DNA of 64,000 bases from JAVVHH01 sp964613945 (GTDB lineage Bacteria > Pseudomonadota > Alphaproteobacteria > Acetobacterales > Acetobacteraceae), in NCBI GenBank assembly GCA_964613945.1, contig CAZTJC010000004.1, positions 62,001 to 126,000 on the forward strand, read 5' to 3'. Positions 1 through 10,307 of this stretch are shown piece by piece; position 1 is the first letter of the stretch, and each line of letters starts with the position of its first letter. Below the pieces are notes generated by a model. The model saw only the letters and a list, made by a program, of their open reading frames with translations. It made no database searches and was not told the DNA's origin. Made by a program: the position numbers and the translations under genes.

Positions 1-136
1 TGCCGATGGCAAGGAGGATCAGGCCAGGCCATGTCAACCAAGGCTGGACGGCACGCGCCAGCCGAAGGAAGCGCCCCGGATTGGCGAAACGATGCAGCGA
101 GCGGGTTGGCCGCGAAGGAGAAGCAGTGGCGTCCAC
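1..136 (-). CDS. ccmC: Heme exporter protein CcmC, N-terminal 45 residues only (cut by window edge)
   Basis: Reading leftward from a GTG at 136-134, the frame stays open to the first base. It encodes a short variable leader, then LHRFANPGRFLR and a hydrophobic start of a first membrane segment (PWLTWPGLILLAIG). This is the usual N-terminus of CcmC, the inner-membrane protein that loads heme onto CcmE during cytochrome c maturation. The identification rests on this short stretch only. No ATG is available in frame and the Shine-Dalgarno match is weak, so the exact start is uncertain. It is divergent from the EVE-domain gene. Confidence 0.7.
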   Translation of the reverse strand, partial: MDATASPSRPTRSLHRFANPGRFLRLARAVQPWLTWPGLILLAIG

Positions 137-237
137 ACGGCCAAGATAGCATGAGATCGGCCAGTTGTAAGGCCACCCTGACACGTTCCGCCGCGCGATC
201 CGTTGACGGAAACCACCCCGCTTGTAACCTCGCCGCC

Positions 238-675
238 ATGCAATACTGGCTCGTCAAATCCGAACCCGACGCCTTCAGCTGGGACCAGCAGGTCGCCAAC
301 GGCGTCGAGCCCTGGACCGGCGTGCGCAGTCACCAGGCCAAGAACAACCTCGCCGCGATGAAGCTGTGGGACCGGGCCTTTTTCTACCATTCAAACATCG
401 GCAAGGAGATCGTCGGCATCGTCGAGGTCGTCCGCGAAGCCTACCCGGATCCGAGCGCGGGGGAGGACGACAGAAAAGGCGACTGGGTCTGCGTCGACAT
501 GAGTGCGGTCGCCGCCCTGAAACGCCCGGTCACCCTGGCCGACGTCAAATCCGACCCGGCGCTCGCCAGCATGTCGCTCATCCGCTTCTCGCGCCTGTCG
601 GTGGCGCCCATCACCGCAATCGAATGGGACCATGTCGTGAAGCTGGGTGGCGGCATCGAGCACCTCCCACGCTGA
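238..675 (+). CDS. EVE domain-containing protein (thymocyte nuclear protein 1 family)
   Basis: The 145-residue product starts MQYWLVKSEPDAFSWDQ, the hallmark of the EVE domain, and runs the full usual length: RSHQAKNNL, then a FFYHSN segment, ending in the conserved LIRFSRLSV and W-D-x-V-x-L-G-G elements. EVE is a PUA-like fold that binds modified bases in RNA or DNA; the ligand here is unknown. The ATG at 238 was chosen because the homologous domain begins at once; the frame extends upstream to 31 but that extra sequence is not family-like. A GC-rich hairpin follows the stop. Confidence 0.9.
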   Translation: MQYWLVKSEPDAFSWDQQVANGVEPWTGVRSHQAKNNLAAMKLWDRAFFYHSNIGKEIVGIVEVVREAYPDPSAGEDDRKGDWVCVDMSAVAALKRPVTLADVKSDPALASMSLIRFSRLSVAPITAIEWDHVVKLGGGIEHLPR

Positions 676-679
676 TCTG

Positions 680-700
680 GCGCCCGCTTCGCGCGGGCGC
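680..700 (+). terminator. GC-rich hairpin after the EVE gene
   Basis: Two 8-base arms (680-687 and 693-700) are perfectly complementary around a TTCGC loop. The following bases are AT-rich but contain no clear U run, so this is a hairpin that may terminate or only stabilise the upstream transcript. It lies 40 bases before the acs start. Confidence 0.45.
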
Positions 701-739
701 TACCATTCAAATAAATCTTAAATAAATCGAGGAAACGCC

Positions 740-2671
<1,932 letters not shown>

Positions 2672-2715
2672 CCGCCTGTAAGCTTTTGGTTAACCTCGAC
2701 GATCTATCGTCATCG

Positions 2716-2756
2716 GGGCGGCGCCGTTCCATGTTGAAGGAAGAGCGGCGCCGCCC
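2716..2756. terminator. Long-loop hairpin between acs and the GGDEF/EAL gene
   Basis: Arms 2716-2726 and 2746-2756 are an exact 11-base inverted repeat with a 19-base loop that is purine rich. There is no U run. It may end the acs transcript or be a 5' leader structure of the downstream c-di-GMP gene, whose GAGG ribosome-binding site begins only six bases after the stem. Confidence 0.45.
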
Positions 2757-2770
2757 TGCATGAGGTGGCG

Positions 2771-4651
2771 ATGACGAAACTGATCCCGGCAAACGAGTTG
2801 GACCGGCTTGCCGCGCTCGCCAGCTACGACATTCTCGATGTGACCAACGAGACGGTGTTCAACGATCTGGCCAACCTGGCCGCCCGTGTTGCCGGCACCG
2901 GCTTTGCCGCCGTCACGCTTCTCGATGCCGAGCGCACCTGGTTCAAGGCGGCCAGCGTGGACGGGCCGGCATCCATGCCGCGCGAGGACTCGTTCTGCGC
3001 GCACACCATCATGACGCCCGAACGCCCGCTGATCGTCGGCGACCTGACCGCGGACGATCGGTTTTCGAGCAATCGGCTGGTGAGTGAAGGCGATGCCCGC
3101 GCCTATCTCGGCGTCCCGCTCGTCGATGCAGACGGCTATGCCTTGGGGTCGCTGTGCGTGATCGACGACAAGACACGCTCCTTTGACCAAACCACCGTGG
3201 AAACCTTGACCACGCTGGCCCGCGCCGTGGTCACCAATTTCGAGCTTCGACGCGCCCTGACCAAGGCCAACGGCGCTGCCCGGACCGACGCCCTGACCGG
3301 CCTGCCGAACCGTCGCATCGCCATGCAGGCGATCGACACCATGAGCCAGGCCGGCACGCCGTTCACCGCCGTTGCCATCGACCTCGACCTGTTCAAGGAA
3401 ACCAACGACAGCGAAGGCCACGATGCCGGTGACGCGGTGCTGCGCGCTGCGGCCGAGCGGCTGAAGCTCGCCATCCGACATGGGGACATCGCGGCTCGCC
3501 TGGGCGGTGACGAATTTGCCGTTCTGCTCGTCGGCATCACTGACCCGGCCGTCGCCTACGTCATCGCCCAGCGCATCTGCGAAAGCCTCCACGTGCCGGT
3601 CGAGTTCCGCGGCAAGCAGCTGCGGACCGGCGCCACCCTTGGCCTCGCCCTTTTCCCACATGACGTCGCACAGGGGGACCAGGTGTTCCGCCTGGCAGAC
3701 GAAGCGCTGATCCGCGCCAAGCAGAACAAGCGCGGCAGTATCGGCCTGGCTGCCCGGGAAGATGTCGCCAAACTTGCCACCGGGATCGCGATCATGCGCG
3801 CCTTCGAGGCGAGCGTGCATGGGCCCGACATGATCGACGGCGCCGCCGTGCACCTGCAACCCACCGTCACCCTGACCCGGGATGGTTCGGCGCCCACGCT
3901 GCTGTCGATCGAGGCTTTGACCCGCTGGAGCCATCCCAGCGTCGGCACCGTCGCGACCGGCGACCTTTTCCCGATGATTGGACCGGAGCGGGCCATGTGG
4001 CTCGGCCGGCTCGTGCGGACCCAAGCCCTCGCCGCCTTCAGCGCCCTGCGCCGGAACGGGCTCGGTGGGGTCAGGCTCGCCCTCAATCTGTCGGTCAACG
4101 AAGTGGTCCGCGAGGACACCGCCCGTGAGTTCGTGCAACAGGTCGAAGACGCCGGCCTCCTGCTCAGCGATCTCGAGATCGAGGTTCCCGAGGAGGTGCT
4201 GCTCGATCGCGTCAGCAATCGCGCGCTGGACGAACTTGCCGGCCTACGCGATCGAGGCGCACATCTGGTGATCGACAATTTCGGCGAGGGTAAGTCGGGC
4301 GTGACGCAGCTGCTCCGCCTGCCGCTCGACGGGCTGAAGATCGCCACGCACTTCGTTCAGCGTCTCGGGGTCGACCGCCGGGCCGAGGAGATGGTCCGCG
4401 CTTGCGTCTCGCTGGCTCAAAGCCGCGGCCACAGCGTGGTCGCCAAGGGTGTCGAGACCGAGCAGCAAGCCAGGATGCTGCTCGGCCTCGGTTGCGTCGG
4501 CGCCCAGGGTTACCTGTTCGGCTACCCGATGCCCCCCGACGACTTCCGGGCTTGGTTAGCCCGGCCCGCCGTTGATCGTTATAGCGTCACAGGGTCCCGC
4601 CCCGCCGCCCCGCCATGGCCCCAAGGCGCAGCCGCAAGGAATTCAACTTGA
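2771..4651 (+). CDS. GAF-GGDEF-EAL cyclic-di-GMP signalling protein
   Basis: 626 residues, no membrane segments. A GAF sensor (about 20-150) is followed by a diguanylate cyclase domain with intact RLGGDEF (about 244) and, five residues before it, an RHGD I-site for product inhibition. The EAL domain (about 355-600) keeps EALTRW, NLS and QGYLF but departs from active phosphodiesterases: the usual DDFG is DNFG, KID is KIA, and AEGVE is AKGVE. Seen residues therefore predict an active, feedback-inhibited cyclase with a weak or dead phosphodiesterase; that is inference. ATG at 2771 is preferred over GTG at 2765 because GAGG (2762-2765) is correctly spaced. The tail overlaps argG convergently by 65 bases. 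Confidence 0.9.
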   Translation: MTKLIPANELDRLAALASYDILDVTNETVFNDLANLAARVAGTGFAAVTLLDAERTWFKAASVDGPASMPREDSFCAHTIMTPERPLIVGDLTADDRFSSNRLVSEGDARAYLGVPLVDADGYALGSLCVIDDKTRSFDQTTVETLTTLARAVVTNFELRRALTKANGAARTDALTGLPNRRIAMQAIDTMSQAGTPFTAVAIDLDLFKETNDSEGHDAGDAVLRAAAERLKLAIRHGDIAARLGGDEFAVLLVGITDPAVAYVIAQRICESLHVPVEFRGKQLRTGATLGLALFPHDVAQGDQVFRLADEALIRAKQNKRGSIGLAAREDVAKLATGIAIMRAFEASVHGPDMIDGAAVHLQPTVTLTRDGSAPTLLSIEALTRWSHPSVGTVATGDLFPMIGPERAMWLGRLVRTQALAAFSALRRNGLGGVRLALNLSVNEVVREDTAREFVQQVEDAGLLLSDLEIEVPEEVLLDRVSNRALDELAGLRDRGAHLVIDNFGEGKSGVTQLLRLPLDGLKIATHFVQRLGVDRRAEEMVRACVSLAQSRGHSVVAKGVETEQQARMLLGLGCVGAQGYLFGYPMPPDDFRAWLARPAVDRYSVTGSRPAAPPWPQGAAARNST

Positions 4652-5816
4652 TGAACCCTTCCGCATCGACCTGATTGTAGGCGCCCTGATCGTCCTCGAA
4701 CGTCACCACCCGCATGGAATACAAGCTGTTCGGGCTCTCCCGCCCGATGCAGCTGACGTTGCCCTTGTAGAGCTTCATGCGCACCTGGCCGCTGACGCTG
4801 CGCTGGCTTTCGTCGATCGCGGCCTGCAGCATCCGCCGCTCCGGGCTGAACCAGAAGCCGTTATAGATCAGTTCGGCGTAGCGCGGCATCAGCTCGTCCT
4901 TAAGGTGCATCGCCTCTCGGTCCAGCGTGATGGATTCCATCGCCCTGTGTGCCGGCAACAGGATCGACCCGCCTGGTGTCTCGTAGACGCCGCGTGACTT
5001 CATGCCGACGAACCGATTTTCCACTAGGTCGAGCCGTCCGATGCCGTTCGCCTTGCCGAGCGCGTTCAGCTTGGTCAGCAACTCCGCCGGTGACAGGCGC
5101 ACGCCATCGATCGCAACCGGGTCGCCCCGCTCGAAATCGATGGAAATCACCGTTGCCTGATTCGGCGCATCCTCCGGCCGGATGGTCCGCTGATACACGA
5201 CCTCCGGCGCTTCGTCGGCGGGATCCTCGAGCATCTTGCCCTCCGATGAGGAGTGCAGCAGGTTCGCGTCCACGCTGAACGGGCTCTCGCCGCGCTTGTC
5301 CTTGGCGATCGGGATCTGGTTCAGCTCGGCGAATTCCAGCAGCTTGGTTCGCGACGTCAGCTCCCATTCCCGCCACGGCGCGATCACCTTGATGTCGGGC
5401 TTCAGCGCGTAATACGCCACTTCGAACCGCACCTGGTCGTTGCCCTTGCCGGTGGCCCCGTGCGCCACCGCGTCGGCGCCCACCATCTCGGCGATCTCGA
5501 TCTGCCGCTGCGCGATCAACGGCCGCGCAATGCTGGTCCCGAGCAGGTATTGCCCCTCATAGACCGTGTTGGCCCGGAACATCGGGAACACGAAGTCCTT
5601 CACGAACGTCTCGCGCAGATCGTCGACGAAAATCTCCTTCACGCCGAACATCTCCGCCTTCCGGCGCGCCGGCTCGAGTTCCTCGCCCTGCCCGAGATCG
5701 GCGGTGAAGGTCACGACCTCGCAGCCGTACTCCGTCTGCAACCACTTCAGGATCACGCTGGTATCGAGCCCACCGGAATAGGCCAGCACTACCTTCTTGA
5801 CACCTTTGACGTTCAT
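4587..5816 (-). CDS. argG: Argininosuccinate synthase
   Basis: Joins citrulline and aspartate with ATP to give argininosuccinate, the penultimate step of arginine synthesis. The 409-residue protein shows the PP-loop YSGGLDTS near the N-terminus, GATGKGNDQVRFE, the citrulline-binding region around KGRGESPF-like KDKRGESPFS, and FVGMKSRGVYETPGG. Length is normal. It is a single leftward gene with a convergent neighbour, the GGDEF/EAL gene, overlapping its last 65 bases. No arginine operon partners are nearby. Confidence 0.97.
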   Translation of the reverse strand: MNVKGVKKVVLAYSGGLDTSVILKWLQTEYGCEVVTFTADLGQGEELEPARRKAEMFGVKEIFVDDLRETFVKDFVFPMFRANTVYEGQYLLGTSIARPLIAQRQIEIAEMVGADAVAHGATGKGNDQVRFEVAYYALKPDIKVIAPWREWELTSRTKLLEFAELNQIPIAKDKRGESPFSVDANLLHSSSEGKMLEDPADEAPEVVYQRTIRPEDAPNQATVISIDFERGDPVAIDGVRLSPAELLTKLNALGKANGIGRLDLVENRFVGMKSRGVYETPGGSILLPAHRAMESITLDREAMHLKDELMPRYAELIYNGFWFSPERRMLQAAIDESQRSVSGQVRMKLYKGNVSCIGRESPNSLYSMRVVTFEDDQGAYNQVDAEGFIKLNSLRLRLGAMAGRRGGTL

Positions 5817-5894
5817 GTCGGTCCGATCGCTAAAAACCCGGGCTATCGCAGCGCGTCCCGGGCGGCAAGCCCGGCGCTAGAGTACGGGAGGGCA

Positions 5895-7382
5895 TTACTC
5901 GACGGCAGCCACCAAGCCCAGCAGCGCCGCCAACCGATCCAGGCGGCGTTGCACGCCCTCGCCGGCAAACACGCCCGGCCCGGCAATACGAAGCACGACC
6001 CGGCCTGGCTCGAGCCGCACCGCCGCGCCCGCTAACAGGTCCGGCGTTCCGGCCGACAGCGTGTAGGCCAGCCGCAAGGCCGTCCCCAGCAACTCCGCCC
6101 GCGCGATCGACGCCGCATCCAGCAACGCGCGCGCCGTCGCGAGATAGGGTGCGCCGGGCTCCGCCTCGTACCGCGTCGCCAGCGCCAACGCCAGGAACGC
6201 CCGGGTCGGATGGTCGGACGCGCCCGGCGCATACAGGCTGCGCTGGAACGTCAGTTCGGCCCGGTATTCCGGATGGTCGTGACTGCCGGTGTCGGACAGC
6301 CAGCACGCCGCCTGACGCAGCCGGGTCGCGCTCTCGGTCTCGTAGGGAAATAACGGCGCCGTCCAGGCGATCAGCGCCGACGGAAGCGCCGGGTCGCGCC
6401 CGAGGCGCCCGGCCTCGTCGCGCGCCGCCGTCAACAGCGGATCCTGCGCCCGCACCGCCACCGGCACCTCGCGCAGGAACCAGCCCTCGCGGATGCCGTA
6501 GGCACTGAACACCACCTGCCGCACCCCCGTCGCCCGCAGCAATCGGCGCAGCACCAACGCGGCATACGGGATATCCTCCGCGCGCCGCCGCGGTAGGCCT
6601 GGGATCTTCCCCGGCCCGACGACGAAGTTGGTCAGCTCGCGCGCCGCCTCATGCCCGATCGTGTAGCAATGCACGATGTTGAGCGGGTACTTGACCTGCT
6701 GCATGTGCACTCGCGCCAGCGCCCGCCAGGCCCCGCCGACCAGATACAGGCTCCGGCCCGCCCCATTGCCGAGCCACTTCACTCCGTCGAGATCGGCATC
6801 GGCGATGTCCCGCGCCCGCTCGAGATTGCCCTCCGACCGGTCCGCCAGCCGAATCACCCCCAGCCGCAGCGTCACCGCATCATGAGCGCCCTTCGCATCC
6901 AGCCCGACCAGCTCGAGCGACCCGCCGCCGATATCGGCCAGGATGCCGTCCGCGCCCAAGATCCCGCAGCGCAACCCGGCGGCCGACATCGCCGCCTCCT
7001 CCGGCCCGGACAGCACCGTGATCGTCGCCGCCGGCATCCGCTCCTGCAGCGCCGTGATGAACTCCGGCCCGTTGCTCGCGTCCCGCACTGCCGCCGTCGC
7101 CAACACCTCGAACGGCATCGCGTTCATCGCCTGCGCGATCACATGGTAGCGCACCATCACCTTGAGCGCCTGCGCCACACCGGCCTCGTTCAGCCGCCCC
7201 GTGCTCTGCAACCCCTTGCCCAGCCGCAGCACGGCCTTCTCGTTGAAGATTGACACCGGGTTGCGCCCGCGCCCTTCGTAGACGACGAGGCGCACCGAGT
7301 TGGACCCGAGGTCCACCACGGCGCAGCGCTGCGGCCCCGTTTGCGTTCTCGTACTGGAGTTAAACGTTTCGATTTGATCCAA
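5895..7382 (-). CDS. ppx: Exopolyphosphatase, Ppx/GppA family
   Basis: Hydrolyses terminal phosphates from polyphosphate (or pppGpp in GppA relatives). The 495-residue product has VDLGSNSVRLVVYEG near its start, AVRDASNGPEF, and the second glycine-rich phosphate loop DIGGGSLELVGL, followed by a C-terminal HD-like helical region. No ATG is available: TTG at 7382 is chosen because AGGA at 7395-7392 sits nine bases upstream; a TTG at 7391 overlapping the ppk1 stop is the alternative. It is the last gene of the AI-2E-hda-ppk1-ppx run, directly after the enzyme that makes its substrate. Confidence 0.93.
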   Translation of the reverse strand: MDQIETFNSSTRTQTGPQRCAVVDLGSNSVRLVVYEGRGRNPVSIFNEKAVLRLGKGLQSTGRLNEAGVAQALKVMVRYHVIAQAMNAMPFEVLATAAVRDASNGPEFITALQERMPAATITVLSGPEEAAMSAAGLRCGILGADGILADIGGGSLELVGLDAKGAHDAVTLRLGVIRLADRSEGNLERARDIADADLDGVKWLGNGAGRSLYLVGGAWRALARVHMQQVKYPLNIVHCYTIGHEAARELTNFVVGPGKIPGLPRRRAEDIPYAALVLRRLLRATGVRQVVFSAYGIREGWFLREVPVAVRAQDPLLTAARDEAGRLGRDPALPSALIAWTAPLFPYETESATRLRQAACWLSDTGSHDHPEYRAELTFQRSLYAPGASDHPTRAFLALALATRYEAEPGAPYLATARALLDAASIARAELLGTALRLAYTLSAGTPDLLAGAAVRLEPGRVVLRIAGPGVFAGEGVQRRLDRLAALLGLVAAVE

Positions 7383-7387
7383 TCCTA

Positions 7388-9607
7388 TCAATCCTGACTG
7401 ACGCGATCCTGCTTGCGCGCCGGGCTCTGCGGCGGCAGCGCCGTGTTGTTCAACGCCGATCCGCGTCCCGATAGCGACGGGTTGGTCATGAAGTAATGGT
7501 GTGCCGACACCGGCCGCGACCCGGCCACCACCCGGCGCCACGCCCCGTCCGACCCCAATTCCCACGATTGCAGATTGTCGCGCAGGTTCACCACCATGAT
7601 CTGGTCCAGCACCTGCGCATGCACCGTCGCGTTGTGGATCGGCACCAGCGTCTCCACCCGCCACTCCATGTTGCGCGCCATCCAGTCCGCGCTGCTGATG
7701 AACACCAGCGCGTGCCGGCTCGGCATCCGGTGCCCGTTGCCGAACGAGTAGATCCGGCTGTGTTCGAGGAAACGGCCGACGATGCTCTTGACCCGGATGT
7801 TCTCCGACAGGCCGGGCACGCCGGGCCGCAGGCAGCAGATGCCGCGGATGACGCACATAACCTGCACGCCCGCCTGCGACGCGCGATACAGGTGATCGAT
7901 CAGCTTGTCGTCGACCAGGCTGTTCATCTTGAGCCAGATCGTCGCCGGCTTGCCCGCCTTGGCGAACGCGATCTCCGCCTCGATCAGCTCGTCCAGCGTG
8001 CGTCGAATGGTCAACGGGCTGAACGCCAGGCTGTCCATCTTCTCGGGGCGCGCATAGCCGGTCATGTAGTTGAACAGCCGCGCGCTGTCCCGGCAGAGGT
8101 CCGGGTCCGAGGTGAAGAAGCTGAGGTCGGTGTAGATGCGCGCCGTGATCGGGTGGTAGTTGCCGGTGCCGAAATGCGCGTAGCTGCGCATGATCGCGCC
8201 TTCTCGTCGCACTACCAGCGACAGCTTGGCGTGGGTCTTCAGCTCGACGAAGCCATACACGACCTGAACGCCCGCCGCCTCCATCGTGCGCGCCAGCCGG
8301 ATGTTGGCCTCCTCGTCGAACCGCGCCCGCAGCTCCACCATCGCGGTGACCGACTTGCCCGCCTCGGCCGCCTCGATCAGCACCTTGACGATCGGGCTGT
8401 CGCGGCTGGTGCGATACAGCGTCTGCTTGATCGCCACCACGGCCGGGTCGACCGCCGCTTGCCGCAGGAACTGCAGCACCACGTCGAAGCTCTCGAACGG
8501 GTGGTGGACGATGATGTCCTTGGCCCGGATCGCGGCGAAGCAATCGCCGGCGAAGTCGCGAATGCGCTCGGGGAAGCGCGGCGTGTAGGGGGTGAACAGC
8601 AGGTCCGGCCGGTCGTCGGCGATCATCTGCTTGAGATCGGCCAGCCCCAGAATGCCGTCCTGGATGACCACCTCATCCCCCGGCACGCTCTTGTCATCCA
8701 CGTCCAGCTCGTCGGCGACCAGGTCGCGCAGCTCCTGCGACATCGCGGAGTCGACCGACAGGTGGATCGCCACCCCCCGCCGGCGCCGCTTCAGCGCCGT
8801 CTCATAGGAGCGCACGAGGTCTTCCGCCTCTTCCTCGAACTCGACCCCGGTGTCGCGGATCAGGCGGAACTTGCCGCTGCTGAGCACCCTGAACCCGGGG
8901 AACAGCCGGTGCAGGAACAGCCCCACCATGTCCTCGAGCAGCATAAAGCGGATCACCTTGCGGTCCGCCTCGCTCGGCAGCCGGATGAACCGCTCGATCG
9001 TCGCCGGCAGCGGGATCAGCGCTTGCATGCCATGCCCATCCTGGTCGCGGTGCAGCTTGAGCACCATCACCAGGCCCATGTTGGGGATGAATGGGAACGG
9101 GTGCGCCGGGTCGACCGCGAGCGGGGTCAACACGGGGAACACGCGGTCCATGAACCAATGCTCGAGCCGGGCAATGTCCTCGCCGCTCAGCGCCGACGTC
9201 TCGACCAGCTCGATGCCCGCCTCGGCCAGTTGCCCCCGCAACTCGCGCCACACGCGCTGCTGTGCGTCGATCAGGCGCTGCGCCCGCGTCTGGATCGCCT
9301 CCAACTGCTGCCCCGCGGTCCGCCCGTCGGCGCTGATCGCCGCCACCCCCGCCTTGGCCTGGCCGATCAACCCGGCCACGCGGACGCTGAAGAACTCGTC
9401 CAGGTTGCTGGCGCTGATCGACAGGAAGCGCAGCCGCTCCAGCAACGGATGTCGCGCGTTCTCCGCCTCTTCCACGACCCGGTGGTTGAAGTCCAACCAC
9501 GACACCTCGCGGTTGATGAACCGGTCCGGGCTATCGGCGGTCAGCGTGGCGGCATCCGTCGATGATAGCTCGGTCGTTTCGACCCGCACGGCACTCACGC
9601 TGGTCAC
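7388..9607 (-). CDS. ppk1: Polyphosphate kinase 1
   Basis: Reversibly polymerises ATP gamma-phosphates into polyphosphate. The 739-residue protein begins its conserved part at DRFINREVSWLDFN, followed by NLDEFFSVRVAGL, the central RARFDEEAN region, and the motif YAHFGTGN that carries the phosphorylated histidine of the family; FLEHSRIYSFGNG carries the second conserved histidine. The start is GTG at 9607, overlapping the hda stop as GTGA, with an AGGAG ribosome site six to ten bases upstream, so translation is probably coupled to hda. An upstream extension of the frame to 9784 lies inside hda and is not family-like. Confidence 0.96.
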   Translation of the reverse strand: MTSVSAVRVETTELSSTDAATLTADSPDRFINREVSWLDFNHRVVEEAENARHPLLERLRFLSISASNLDEFFSVRVAGLIGQAKAGVAAISADGRTAGQQLEAIQTRAQRLIDAQQRVWRELRGQLAEAGIELVETSALSGEDIARLEHWFMDRVFPVLTPLAVDPAHPFPFIPNMGLVMVLKLHRDQDGHGMQALIPLPATIERFIRLPSEADRKVIRFMLLEDMVGLFLHRLFPGFRVLSSGKFRLIRDTGVEFEEEAEDLVRSYETALKRRRRGVAIHLSVDSAMSQELRDLVADELDVDDKSVPGDEVVIQDGILGLADLKQMIADDRPDLLFTPYTPRFPERIRDFAGDCFAAIRAKDIIVHHPFESFDVVLQFLRQAAVDPAVVAIKQTLYRTSRDSPIVKVLIEAAEAGKSVTAMVELRARFDEEANIRLARTMEAAGVQVVYGFVELKTHAKLSLVVRREGAIMRSYAHFGTGNYHPITARIYTDLSFFTSDPDLCRDSARLFNYMTGYARPEKMDSLAFSPLTIRRTLDELIEAEIAFAKAGKPATIWLKMNSLVDDKLIDHLYRASQAGVQVMCVIRGICCLRPGVPGLSENIRVKSIVGRFLEHSRIYSFGNGHRMPSRHALVFISSADWMARNMEWRVETLVPIHNATVHAQVLDQIMVVNLRDNLQSWELGSDGAWRRVVAGSRPVSAHHYFMTNPSLSGRGSALNNTALPPQSPARKQDRVSQD

Positions 9608-10302
9608 GGTGAACTCTCCTGTGGCATCTCGTTGGGGGACAAGTCGGTCAGCAACAGATCGGCCAGGCACTCGGCCGCCAGTCCGCGCGAGACGCTCGAT
9701 TGCGCGGCCAGGGCCGCATAATCTAATCGTTCCACCGCCTCGCGGATCGTGGCGGCCGTGCGCGGCAACCGGGTCAGCATCCATTTCTGTATCGGAGGCG
9801 GTACCACGATCTGACGGTCGGACAAGAGCTTGGCCAACAATGCCGCCAACATGTCATCATCCTGCGGCCCCAACTCCACCGCCATGGTCGCCCGCAACCG
9901 GCTCGCCAAGTCGGCCAGCCGGATTCGGCGCCGCGCCGGCGGCCGGGTCGAGGTCAGCAGCAGGCGGTGGCCGGATTCGGCCGCCGCGTTCAACACGTGC
10001 AGCAGCGCTTCCTCGGACGGGACCTGGTCCGCATCGTCGATCGAGATGGAGCCTTCCGGCCAGAACGGCTCGCGTAACAACCGCCCGTCGACGACCGACG
10101 CGCCGGTCTTGCTGGCCCAGACGTGCAGCAGGTGTGTCTTGCCGACCCCGGGCCCGCCCCACAGCACCAGCCGATGCTGCGGCCACGGCGTTTCACTAGC
10201 CATGACGTCGAGCGCCAGCTGCACGCCGGCATGCGGCAGGAAGTCCCCAGGCCCCAGCGCCGGCTTGAACGGCAGCGCGAGCGGGAGTTGCCCATCAGCC
10301 AT
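9604..10302 (-). CDS. hda: DnaA-related regulatory inactivator Hda
   Basis: 232 residues. Hda together with the sliding clamp promotes ATP hydrolysis by DnaA and so prevents re-initiation of replication. The very N-terminus MADGQLPLAL contains the clamp-binding consensus QL-x-L-x-L. The Walker A loop is WGGPGVGKTH, the Walker B region ISIDDADQV, and sensor I LLLTSTRPP; the fold is the DnaA AAA+ module without the DNA-binding domain, as expected. It follows the AI-2E permease by five bases and overlaps ppk1 by four, so replication control and polyphosphate synthesis are co-transcribed. Confidence 0.93.
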   Translation of the reverse strand: MADGQLPLALPFKPALGPGDFLPHAGVQLALDVMASETPWPQHRLVLWGGPGVGKTHLLHVWASKTGASVVDGRLLREPFWPEGSISIDDADQVPSEEALLHVLNAAAESGHRLLLTSTRPPARRRIRLADLASRLRATMAVELGPQDDDMLAALLAKLLSDRQIVVPPPIQKWMLTRLPRTAATIREAVERLDYAALAAQSSVSRGLAAECLADLLLTDLSPNEMPQESSP

Positions 10303-10307
10303 GTCGA

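Noticed and set aside
5895..8543. Single protein of 882 codons on the minus strand
   Set aside because: Only the last 495 codons are Ppx; the first part is an out-of-frame reading of ppk1.
7496..9565. Plus-strand open frame of 689 codons
   Set aside because: Antisense of ppk1; composition rich in His, Arg, Gln and no recognisable motif.
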